Assembly: GCA_039029455.1 (NCBI GenBank)
Contig: JBCCGE010000070.1
Span: forward strand, 1-16,574
Length of the DNA: 16,574 nt
Reading direction: 5' to 3'
From: JBCCGE01 sp039029455
GTDB taxonomy: Bacteria > Pseudomonadota > Gammaproteobacteria > Arenicellales > Poriferihabitantaceae
The notes beneath the pieces are model-generated. The model was given only the letters and a program-made list of their open reading frames with translations, was not told the DNA's origin and did no database searches. A program made the translations under genes and the position numbers. Shown here piece by piece: positions 7,292 to 14,415 of this stretch. Within the stretch, counting starts at the first letter, position 1. Each line of letters opens with the position of its first letter.

Positions 7292-8851
7292 ATGACCACT
7301 CCGTTGGACCCGCATCAGGATCGCATCCTGATTCTTGATTTTGGTGCCCAGTACACACAGCTTATCGGACGGGTGGTGCGCGAACTCGGCGTGTACTGCG
7401 AAATCATGCCCTGGGACGTCGACGCCGAAGCACTGATAGCTTTCGGCGCCAACGGCATTATTCTGTCGGGCGGGCCGGCGTCGGCCTACGACACCGATAC
7501 TCCCGTTGCACATGAGACGGTGTTCGACTGCGGCCTGCCGGTTCTGGGCATTTGTTACGGCATGCAGACCATGGTCGCCCAGCTCGGCGGTGCGGTTGAA
7601 AACGCCGATCATCGCGAATACGGCCACGCCGTTGCCACCACCTGCCAGACCAGTCGCCTCACCGGCGATGCAGGGCAGGATTTATCGGTGTGGATGAGCC
7701 ACGGCGATCGGGTGACGGCTCTGCCCGATGGTTTTGTCACCACGGCTACCAGTACAAATTCACCCTATGCCGCCATCGCTGATGAGTCGCGACGGTACTA
7801 CGGTGTGCAGTTTCATCCGGAGGTGACTCATACCTTGGAAGGCCGTGACATGCTGTCGCGGTTTGTACACACCATCTGTGGATGCGGCAGTGACTGGGTG
7901 CCCGCCAACATTATCGAGTCACAGATACGCAGTGTGCGTGAACAGGTTGGCGACGACCACGTCATTCTCGGATTGTCCGGTGGTGTCGATTCGTCCGTTG
8001 TTGCCGCCTTGCTGGCGCGAGCCATCGATCAGCAACTGACCTGCATTTTTGTTGATACCGGACTGCTGCGACTGGACGAAGGCGATCAGGTTATGGAGAC
8101 GTTTGCCGAGAATCTCGGGGTTAAAGTCATTCGGGTCGATGCGGAGCAGCGTTTTCTGGCGCGACTGGAAGGCGTCGCCGATCCTGAAGCCAAGCGAAAA
8201 ATCATTGGCAATCTGTTTGTGGAAATATTCGAGGAGGAGTCCCGTAAAATTGAGCAGGCGAGGTGGCTGGCTCAGGGTACGATCTATCCCGACGTGATCG
8301 AATCCGCCGGGAACAAACACGGCAAAGCCAAGGTGATTAAGTCGCATCACAATGTCGGTGGTCTGCCTGACGATATGGATCTGCAGCTGCTTGAACCATT
8401 GCGCGAATTGTTTAAGGACGAAGTGCGACGCATTGGAATCGAACTCGGGCTGCCTGAGAAAATGGTTTACCGCCATCCGTTTCCGGGTCCGGGACTCGGT
8501 GTTCGAATTCTGGGCGCAGTCAAAAAAGAGTACGCTGACATTCTGCGCCAGGCGGATGCAATCTATCTGGATGAACTCTATAAAAATAATCTTTATCACG
8601 GCATTTCTCAGGCCTTTGCGGTGTTCCTGCCGGTGAAATCTGTTGGTGTGGTTGGAGACAACAGGGCCTACGATTACGTGATCGCGCTGCGAGCGGTTGA
8701 GACCGTGGATTTTATGACCGCAAACTGGGCGCAGATTCCTTACGAGGTCCTGGCTACGATTTCCAGCCGTATCATCAATGAAGTGCGAGGGATCAGCCGC
8801 GTCACCTACGATATATCGGGCAAACCGCCGGCGACGATCGAGTGGGAGTAG
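7292..8851 (+). CDS. guaA: GMP synthase (glutamine-hydrolysing)
   Basis: It converts XMP, ATP and glutamine to GMP, downstream of GuaB. It has 519 residues against 525 in E. coli. Residues 10-195 are the class I glutamine amidotransferase, with C88 in GICYGMQ, H175 and E177 in QFHPEVTH as the triad. The ATP pyrophosphatase domain follows, with the P-loop LSGGVDSS at 228-235 and KSHHNVGGLP at 350-359. The C-terminal dimerisation domain carries RHPFPGPGLGVRILG (394-408) and ends in the typical PPATIEWE. The frame is open upstream as far as 7112, inside guaB, but the true start is ATG at 7292: it matches the family N-terminus (RILILDFGAQYTQLI soon after) and has GGCGGA about 8 bases before it. 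The gene overlaps tadA by 10 bases. Confidence 0.98.
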   Translation: MTTPLDPHQDRILILDFGAQYTQLIGRVVRELGVYCEIMPWDVDAEALIAFGANGIILSGGPASAYDTDTPVAHETVFDCGLPVLGICYGMQTMVAQLGGAVENADHREYGHAVATTCQTSRLTGDAGQDLSVWMSHGDRVTALPDGFVTTATSTNSPYAAIADESRRYYGVQFHPEVTHTLEGRDMLSRFVHTICGCGSDWVPANIIESQIRSVREQVGDDHVILGLSGGVDSSVVAALLARAIDQQLTCIFVDTGLLRLDEGDQVMETFAENLGVKVIRVDAEQRFLARLEGVADPEAKRKIIGNLFVEIFEEESRKIEQARWLAQGTIYPDVIESAGNKHGKAKVIKSHHNVGGLPDDMDLQLLEPLRELFKDEVRRIGIELGLPEKMVYRHPFPGPGLGVRILGAVKKEYADILRQADAIYLDELYKNNLYHGISQAFAVFLPVKSVGVVGDNRAYDYVIALRAVETVDFMTANWAQIPYEVLATISSRIINEVRGISRVTYDISGKPPATIEWE

Positions 8852-9306
8852 TTTCTCCGGACATTCATACCCGGTTTATGCTGCACGCGCTAATACTTGC
8901 AAAGCAGGCTGCGGCGCAGGGTGAAGTTCCCGTAGGGGCGGTCGTCGTCCACGACGGCGAAATCATCGGAGAAGGATTCAACGGCTGCATCGCGCAACAC
9001 GATGCAACCGCCCATGCCGAGATTGTGGCTATTCGCGACGCATCGAACCAAATAAAAAACTACCGGCTGAGCGGTTGTTCACTGTATGTCACTCTGGAGC
9101 CGTGTCTGATGTGTGCCGGATCGATTCTGAATGCGCGCATCGATGAAGTGGTGTTCGGTGCGCGAGACGAGCGGCAGGGCGCGGCCGGCAGTATCCTCAA
9201 TGCGCTGGAAAGTGACCTCATGGATCGACAGTGTCGTGTCACTGCCGGCGTCCTCGCAGAACAGTCCGCTGATTTGCTGCAGTCTTTTTTTAAGCGTCGA
9301 CGCTGA
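8842..9306 (+). CDS. tadA: tRNA-specific adenosine deaminase (A34 to inosine)
   Basis: The zinc deaminase converts wobble adenosine 34 of tRNA-Arg(ACG) to inosine. Motifs: TAHAE with zinc ligand H58 and proton-shuttle E60, and TLEPCLMCAG with zinc ligands C88 and C91; EVPVGAVVV (28-36), NYRLSGCSLYVTLEP and VVFGARDERQGAAGS follow E. coli TadA closely, which separates it from other cytidine/deoxycytidylate deaminases. It has 154 residues. The start is chosen as GTG at 8842, overlapping the end of guaA by 10 bases, because E. coli TadA also has about a dozen residues before the MxHAL segment; ATG at 8878 is the alternative. The overlap indicates translational coupling within a guaB-guaA-tadA operon. 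Confidence 0.95.
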   Translation: MGVVSPDIHTRFMLHALILAKQAAAQGEVPVGAVVVHDGEIIGEGFNGCIAQHDATAHAEIVAIRDASNQIKNYRLSGCSLYVTLEPCLMCAGSILNARIDEVVFGARDERQGAAGSILNALESDLMDRQCRVTAGVLAEQSADLLQSFFKRRR

Positions 9307-9325
9307 CTGATGACGGGTTCCGGTT

Positions 9326-10006
9326 TCAGGAATTCGCTTCCATGAAACGACGAATCTGCAGATAGTTTTCCGCCAGTGGTCTGGCGTCGTGAGGCCCCTG
9401 AAAAATCGATGCCACTGTGCCTTCCGGGGTGACTACCAGGACCGCACCACTGTGCGAGACGAGATAGGCCTCGCCGGGTTCATGGGGATCGATTTCGTAG
9501 GGAATGCCCAGCTGGGTGGTCAGCGAGTCAACCTGGGTTTTGTCACCGGTCAAACCGTTGAAGTCGGGATTAAAGTAATCGATATAGCGAGCCAGGTTCT
9601 CCGGTGTATCGCGAGCGCCATCGACTGACACAAAGGTCACGCGAGTATCGGTTTGTCGCTGGGGGTCCATTTTTCCGATTTCGTCATGAGCCTGTTTCAG
9701 AGTCAGCATAGTAATCGGACAGATGTCCGGACATTGGGTGTAGCCAAAAAAGATCAGATTCCATTCGCCCTGCAGCGACTCCAGTCCAACCACATCACCG
9801 TCCTGATTGACCATTTCGAAGGGATGGATAATTTTCTGTTGTGGCCATAAAAATCCCGAGATTTCAGGGGGCTTGGTGGCGCCCGGCAGTTTGAAACCAT
9901 AGAGTCCGATATAGATTCCGAGCAACGCTGCGATCAGGCAACTTGCGGCAAGGATTATGCTCGAGGCCGCGCCTCGCTGATGTCGAATAGAAAAGGAACG
10001 GTGCAT
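9326..10006 (-). CDS. SCO1/SenC-family copper chaperone
   Basis: This is a membrane-anchored, periplasm-facing thioredoxin-fold protein of the type that delivers copper to, or reduces, the CuA site of cytochrome c oxidase. Positions are counted from the longer TTG-started frame (10072): a single N-terminal transmembrane helix at about 37-60, FFGYTQCPDICPITM with copper-binding C114 and C118 (CxxxC), VSVDGARDTPE (148-157) and the third ligand H207 in LVSHSGAVLVVTPEG. I prefer ATG at 10004-10006 (residue 23 of the long form), giving 226 residues with a short basic N-terminus before the helix, as usual in the family; neither start has a clear ribosome site. It is convergent with tadA, 19 bases apart. 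No oxidase genes are in the window, so its target is not shown here. Confidence 0.9.
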   Translation of the reverse strand: MHRSFSIRHQRGAASSIILAASCLIAALLGIYIGLYGFKLPGATKPPEISGFLWPQQKIIHPFEMVNQDGDVVGLESLQGEWNLIFFGYTQCPDICPITMLTLKQAHDEIGKMDPQRQTDTRVTFVSVDGARDTPENLARYIDYFNPDFNGLTGDKTQVDSLTTQLGIPYEIDPHEPGEAYLVSHSGAVLVVTPEGTVASIFQGPHDARPLAENYLQIRRFMEANS

Positions 10007-10168
10007 CGGTATGGAATGTAAAGTCGGCAGGTATACGGAGTATGAGTATCTCTCAGATTCCGGTTGGATCAACGTGAAAGCCGCAAGTTCCTTAAGAAAA
10101 ATTATGGAGTTCTTAACAAATAGTATAAGAGCATCAGCAGCACAAACCTATCCAGAACGCACAGAATA

Positions 10169-10181
10169 GGCTAAATTAGCC
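10169..10181. promoter_or_regulatory. Palindrome upstream of potF
   Basis: GGCTAA-A-TTAGCC is a perfect 6-1-6 inverted repeat 60 bases before the potF ATG, within the 169-200 base gap between the SCO gene and potF. It could be an operator or chance. A weak TATAAG at 10124-10129 upstream is a possible -10 element for the transporter operon, without a convincing -35. Confidence 0.3.
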
Positions 10182-10231
10182 CGTGTTCGCCGCAAAGGCG
10201 TCATCAATGAATACGATTAACGATAGCCTCT

Positions 10232-10237
10232 GGAGGG
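10232..10237 (+). promoter_or_regulatory. Strong Shine-Dalgarno of potF
   Basis: GGAGGG ends 4 bases before the ATG at 10242. It is the strongest ribosome site in the window, as expected for a binding protein made in excess over its membrane partners, and it fixes the potF start. Confidence 0.8.
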
Positions 10238-10241
10238 CTTT

Positions 10242-11354
10242 ATGAGCTTCACAAACAACAAATTACGCAGTCTCGTGGTTGCGTCAGCAGTTGCCGCGGT
10301 TGTTGCCGCGCCGGCTTCTTTTGCAGAAGGAACGCTGAACGTCTACAACTGGGCTGAATATATCGGCGAAGACACCATCGCCAATTTTGAAAAGGAATTT
10401 AATATCAAGGTAACCTATGACAACTACGATTCGGTAGAGACCGCTGACGCTAAATTGCTGGCGGGCGGATCCGGCTACGATGTGGTGAGTCATTCCAGTA
10501 CGTCGATCGCGCGGCTGATTCCGACCGGCATTCTTATGGAACTGGATCACTCCAAACTGCCTAATCTCAAGCACATGCGGGAAGACGTTATGGGGCAGCT
10601 GGATTCAAAATGGGATCCGGGCAACAAGTACATCATTCCATATATGTGGGGTACACATGGCGTGACCTATAATGAAGAGCTGGTTAAAGCGACTCATCCC
10701 GACGCGCCTGTCGGTTCCATGGATATGATTTTTGATCCGGCGCACATGGAGAAACTGGCAAGCTGTGGCGTGTCGTTCCTGGATTCGCCGACAGACATTA
10801 TGCCGATGGCGCTGGCCCATCTGGGTCTGGATCCGAGTTCAAACGATCCGGCGGATTACAAGAAAGCAGAAGAAATGCTGGGCAAGGTTCGCCCGTTTAT
10901 CAAGACGTTTGACAACTACGCCTATCAGCGCATGCCGGAGAAAGAGTTCTGCATCTCAGTAACCTGGGGTCCTGACGGCTTGCTGGCCGTGTCTGGTGCG
11001 GAAGAGGCAGGCTCGGACGTTAAACTGGATTTCTACGCACCTCCAGGAAAAGGCAAGGCCAACCTTTGGGTGGACGGCTGGATTATTCCGGCAGACTCCG
11101 CTAACAAGGAAAATGCGTACAAGTTCCTGAACTACATGATGCGTCCGGAAGTTGCCGCAGCAGACAGCAACTTCACCTGGTATGCGACCGGCAATAAAGA
11201 CGCTATTCCTCTGATCGATGAGACCGTCACCGGCAATGAGGCGGCATTCCCGACCGAAGAGCAGGTTGCCGATATGTACACGCTTGCGGTTTTGGAGAAA
11301 AAAGCTGAGCGGGCCCGCACCCGTGCCTGGTCCAACTTCAAATCAGGTAACTAG
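10242..11354 (+). CDS. potF: Polyamine ABC transporter, periplasmic substrate-binding protein (PotF-like)
   Basis: It captures putrescine or a related amine in the periplasm and hands it to the PotGHI-type permease. Its 370 residues equal E. coli PotF. The signal peptide ends near A28 (APASFA/EG). PotF-type features: LNVYNWAEYIGEDTIANFE with W37 and Y40, CGVSFLD with C175 and a partner cysteine C237 (the PotF disulfide pair), W242 and D245 in TWGPDG, D278 in WVDGWIIPAD, and the C-terminal RTRAWSNFKSG. Several cage residues for the diamine are thus kept, but others differ: the region matching PotF's LDAPEE is LDSPTD here, so the exact ligand (putrescine, agmatine, spermidine or another amine) is open. 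It is the first gene of a potFGHI operon, separated from potG by a terminator. Confidence 0.92.
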   Translation: MSFTNNKLRSLVVASAVAAVVAAPASFAEGTLNVYNWAEYIGEDTIANFEKEFNIKVTYDNYDSVETADAKLLAGGSGYDVVSHSSTSIARLIPTGILMELDHSKLPNLKHMREDVMGQLDSKWDPGNKYIIPYMWGTHGVTYNEELVKATHPDAPVGSMDMIFDPAHMEKLASCGVSFLDSPTDIMPMALAHLGLDPSSNDPADYKKAEEMLGKVRPFIKTFDNYAYQRMPEKEFCISVTWGPDGLLAVSGAEEAGSDVKLDFYAPPGKGKANLWVDGWIIPADSANKENAYKFLNYMMRPEVAAADSNFTWYATGNKDAIPLIDETVTGNEAAFPTEEQVADMYTLAVLEKKAERARTRAWSNFKSGN

Positions 11355-11367
11355 GCTCTAAACACTC

Positions 11368-11398
11368 ATGGCGGTACTTCGGTACCGCCATTTGTTTT
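11368..11398 (+). terminator. UUCG-capped terminator between potF and potG
   Basis: A perfect 10-bp stem, ATGGCGGTAC (11368-11377) with GTACCGCCAT (11382-11391), closes a TTCG tetraloop in its stable C(UUCG)G context, followed by TTGTTTT. It starts 13 bases after the potF stop. As the downstream genes have no obvious promoter of their own, it probably acts as a partial terminator or 3' stabiliser that lowers potGHI relative to potF. Confidence 0.85.
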
Positions 11399-11465
11399 GC
11401 CGTCCATGGATATGCGGCATCGGTTGTCGCATGTCCCCTGATTCTGTCTCGACCCTTAGAATCCC

Positions 11466-12620
11466 GTGAACCAACCCAACCCAGAGAGCGGTCCGCCAAT
11501 CGACACCGATCGACCCTGGCTAGACCCCAGAAACGAACCGTTTATAAAAATCCACGGCGTCAGTAAACGCTTCGGCGACTTTACCGCCGTCGACAGTGTC
11601 GACCTCAGCGTATACAAAGGCGAACTGTTTTCCCTGCTCGGCGGGTCCGGCTGTGGCAAGACCACGCTGTTGCGAATGCTGGCCGGATTTGAAAAGCCGT
11701 CATCCGGAACCATTCACATTGACGGCGTCGACATGCAAAACGTGCCGCCCCACGAACGCCCGGTCAACATGATGTTTCAGTCTTACGCACTGTTTCCGCA
11801 TATGACGGTGGAGAACAACGTCGCCTATGGTCTGAAGAGAGACGGTGTGGCCAAGGCGGAAATCGCAGAGCGTGTCAACGAGATGCTGACGATGGTGGAG
11901 CTGGAATCGTTCGCCAAACGTAAACCTCATCAACTCTCGGGAGGGCAAAGGCAGCGGGTCGCGCTGGCGCGATCGCTGGTAAAGCGGCCGAAGGTGCTGC
12001 TGCTGGATGAACCCCTCGGAGCGCTGGACAAACGTCTGCGGGAGCAAACCCAGTTTGAGCTGATGAATATTCAGGACAAGCTTGGGGTGACATTTATCGT
12101 GGTGACCCACGATCAGGAAGAGGCGATGACGCTGTCGACCCGTATCGCGGTGATGGACAAAGGACGTTTCGTGCAGATTGGCACACCCACCGAAATCTAT
12201 GAGCACCCTGAGACCCGATTTACCGCGAATTTCATCGGCACAGCCAATATGTTTGACGGCCGCGTGGTCAGCTCCGGCGCAGATCTTGTTCTGACCTGTC
12301 CGGAACTGTCGACGCCACTCAAGCTACCGACCACGTTTAGTGGTGTCGAAGGCCAGCCGGCAACGCTCGCTGTGCGACCCGAAAAAATAATCATGAGTAA
12401 GGATGAACCCACGGACAGTGAACTCACTACGCTTAAAGGCACAGTGAATGATCTCGCCTATATGGGAAACATGTCGGTGTATCGAATAGCGGTCGAAGAT
12501 GACAAGGTTCTTCAGATTACCGCTCCGAACCAGAGCCGAAGAGACCAGAGGGAAATCGATTGGGATGACGAGGTCTATGTGAGCTGGGACCGTCAGAACG
12601 CGATTGTGCTGACCCACTAA
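11466..12620 (+). CDS. potG: Polyamine ABC transporter, ATP-binding subunit
   Basis: This is the cytosolic ATPase of the importer. ABC motifs in order: Walker A GGSGCGKTT (59-67, K65), Q-loop MMFQSYALFPHMTV with Q105, signature LSGGQRQRVALARSL (157-171), Walker B LLLDEPLGALD (178-188), switch H215 in VVTHDQEEAM. A C-terminal TOBE region (about 245-384) carries LAVRPEKI and ends near VVLTV-like IVLTH, following E. coli PotG throughout. It has 384 residues. The start is GTG at 11466; it has no visible Shine-Dalgarno and no in-frame ATG precedes the nucleotide-binding domain, so GTG is accepted on family length. Its stop overlaps the potH start in TAATG, coupling translation to the permease. Confidence 0.96.
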   Translation: MNQPNPESGPPIDTDRPWLDPRNEPFIKIHGVSKRFGDFTAVDSVDLSVYKGELFSLLGGSGCGKTTLLRMLAGFEKPSSGTIHIDGVDMQNVPPHERPVNMMFQSYALFPHMTVENNVAYGLKRDGVAKAEIAERVNEMLTMVELESFAKRKPHQLSGGQRQRVALARSLVKRPKVLLLDEPLGALDKRLREQTQFELMNIQDKLGVTFIVVTHDQEEAMTLSTRIAVMDKGRFVQIGTPTEIYEHPETRFTANFIGTANMFDGRVVSSGADLVLTCPELSTPLKLPTTFSGVEGQPATLAVRPEKIIMSKDEPTDSELTTLKGTVNDLAYMGNMSVYRIAVEDDKVLQITAPNQSRRDQREIDWDDEVYVSWDRQNAIVLTH

Positions 12621-13564
12621 TGACCGATATCGATTCAGCTGCGGCGAAGCCAACTCTGAACCAGTGGGTGCAGGACAAACTCCAGTCCGGCTGGAAAAAC
12701 ATTATTGTCGGCATCCCGTTTTTTTGGCTGTTGATCTTTTTTCTGGCGCCGTTTGCGATTGTTCTAAAAATCAGCCTTGCCGAGGCTATCATCGCCAGCC
12801 CGCCGTTCTCATCGATGATCGAGTGGGCCGACGACGGCATTATGTCGGTGCGTCTGGTGTTCGACAATTACGCCTATCTGTGGGAAGACGAGTTTTACGT
12901 CAATACGTATCTGAACTCGCTGAAGATATCGACGATCTCCACGATTATCTGTCTGCTGATTGGTTACCCGATTGCCTACGCTATTGTCCGGGCGTCTTAT
13001 CCGGCACGAAATATTTTACTGCTACTGGTGATCCTGCCGTTCTGGACCTCGTTCCTGCTGCGCGTGTACGCGTGGATGGGTCTGCTGGCGGATCAGGGCA
13101 CCATCAACAACCTGCTGATCTGGCTTGGCATTATCGACAGTCCGATCCGACTTGCGTACTCAGAATTCGCGGTCTACGTCGGGATCGTCTATACCTATGT
13201 GCCGTTCATGATTCTGCCGCTGTATTCCAATATGGAAAAACTGGATATGTCGTTGCATGAGGCGGCGGCGGATCTAGGTGCACGGCCGATGACTACTTTT
13301 CTTACCGTCACGCTGCCGATGACGCTGCCGGGCATTATTGCCGGTTCGCTGCTGGTGTTTATTCCGGCGACGGGTGAATTCGTTATTCCGGATTTGCTGG
13401 GTGGCGGCAATGTGCTGATGATCGGACGCGTGCTGTATGGCGAATTCAACGCCAACCACGACTGGCCGGTAGCTGCGGCGGTGGCGATTGCGCTGCTGCT
13501 GGTGCTGGTTATTCCGATGATGATTTACCAGTACATCCAGGGTAAGGAGAACGAGGCTAAGTAA
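12620..13564 (+). CDS. potH: Polyamine ABC transporter permease (PotH-like)
   Basis: It is one of two inner-membrane permeases of the importer. Its 314 residues compare with 317 in E. coli PotH. About six hydrophobic helices are visible, starting at IIVGIPFFWLLIFFLAPFAIVL (28-49) and ending at VAAAVAIALLLVLVIPMMIY (284-303). The EAA loop that docks on the ATPase is EAAADLGARPMTTFLTVTLP (214-233), with the conserved glycine G220. The segment TGEFVIPDLLGGGNVLMIG is typical of PotH/PotB. The long periplasmic loop at about 58-95 follows the first helix. The start ATG overlaps the potG stop by one base and the stop overlaps potI in the same way. Confidence 0.96.
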   Translation: MTDIDSAAAKPTLNQWVQDKLQSGWKNIIVGIPFFWLLIFFLAPFAIVLKISLAEAIIASPPFSSMIEWADDGIMSVRLVFDNYAYLWEDEFYVNTYLNSLKISTISTIICLLIGYPIAYAIVRASYPARNILLLLVILPFWTSFLLRVYAWMGLLADQGTINNLLIWLGIIDSPIRLAYSEFAVYVGIVYTYVPFMILPLYSNMEKLDMSLHEAAADLGARPMTTFLTVTLPMTLPGIIAGSLLVFIPATGEFVIPDLLGGGNVLMIGRVLYGEFNANHDWPVAAAVAIALLLVLVIPMMIYQYIQGKENEAK

Positions 13565-14400
13565 TGCAAAAGCAGCGTTCGACATTTCTGATCAGCGTGC
13601 TCGCCTTCGGTATGGCGTTTCTGTACATCCCGATGGTTCTGCTGATCGTCTATTCGTTTAACTATTCAAAGCTGGTGCCGGTGTGGGGCGGGTTCTCGAC
13701 GCGCTGGTACACGGTGCTGTTCAACAGCGAAGAAGTCTGGGAGGCACTTTCGCTGAGTTTGCAGATCGCAGTGGTTAACGCGACTTTCGCCACCCTGATC
13801 GGGACCATGGCGGGGCTGGCGCTGGTGCGTTTCAAAGGCTTTCGCGGTCGCACACTGTTCTCCGGAATGATCACCGCGCCGCTGGTGATGCCCGAAGTCA
13901 TAACCGGTTTGTCGCTGTTGCTGTTGTTTATCTCGTTGCAGGAACTGATCGGCTGGCCGGCCAAGCGCGGCTTCTCCACCATCACTATTGCGCACATTAC
14001 GTTCTCCATGGCGTACGTTGCAGTCATCATTCAGGGCCGTCTCGCTGGCATGGGACAGGACCTGGAGGAGGCTGCGCAGGACCTGGGAGCCAAGCCGTTC
14101 CGGGTGCTGACCGATATCACGCTGCCGCGACTGGCGCCGGGTATGCTCGCCGGCTGGCTGCTGGCGTTCACGCTTTCACTGGATGATCTGGTTATCGCCA
14201 GTTTTGTCTCCGGCCCCGGATCGACGACACTGCCGATGCTGATCTATTCCCGGGTTCGACTCGGGCTCAGGCCGGACATCAATGCACTGGCGACGATTAT
14301 TATCGTCACTGTGGCGATTGGCGTAATTATTGCCGGCTGGCTTATGTTCCGGCAGCAGAAGCAAAAAGAGCGGGAAATGCAGATGGCCAACCGCACCTGA
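13564..14400 (+). CDS. potI: Polyamine ABC transporter permease (PotI-like)
   Basis: The second inner-membrane permease has 278 residues (E. coli PotI 281). The first helix is about 8-31 (FLISVLAFGMAFLYIPMVLLIVYSF), followed by the PotI/PotC-type YSKLVPVWGGFSTRWYTVLF (34-53). The EAA loop is EAAQDLGAKPFRVLTDITLP (169-188), and SLDDLVIASFVSGPGSTTLPMLIYSRVRLGLRP (205-237) is strongly typical. The start ATG lies inside the potH stop (TAATG). It ends 15 bases from the stop of the convergent TetR-Rieske gene; I see no terminator in that gap. Confidence 0.96.
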   Translation: MQKQRSTFLISVLAFGMAFLYIPMVLLIVYSFNYSKLVPVWGGFSTRWYTVLFNSEEVWEALSLSLQIAVVNATFATLIGTMAGLALVRFKGFRGRTLFSGMITAPLVMPEVITGLSLLLLFISLQELIGWPAKRGFSTITIAHITFSMAYVAVIIQGRLAGMGQDLEEAAQDLGAKPFRVLTDITLPRLAPGMLAGWLLAFTLSLDDLVIASFVSGPGSTTLPMLIYSRVRLGLRPDINALATIIIVTVAIGVIIAGWLMFRQQKQKEREMQMANRT

Positions 14401-14415
14401 CCACGGGTGCCCGGT

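Noticed and set aside
7919..8599. A 226-codon minus-strand frame inside guaA
   Set aside because: It lies antisense to the conserved ATP pyrophosphatase part of guaA and its product resembles no family; it is a shadow of guaA codon bias.
10007..10072. TTG start 22 codons upstream for the SCO1/SenC protein
   Set aside because: No ribosome site at usable spacing and no family-like sequence in the added residues; ATG at 10006 gives a usual short basic N-terminus before the membrane helix.
12664..13260. A 198-codon plus-strand frame inside potH
   Set aside because: It overlaps the conserved permease in another frame, is rich in Arg/His/Cys as out-of-frame translations are, and has no ribosome site.
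14401..14415. Bidirectional terminator between potI and the TetR-Rieske gene
   Set aside because: The 15-base gap has no stem with T-runs; only a short interrupted CACC/GGTG match is present.
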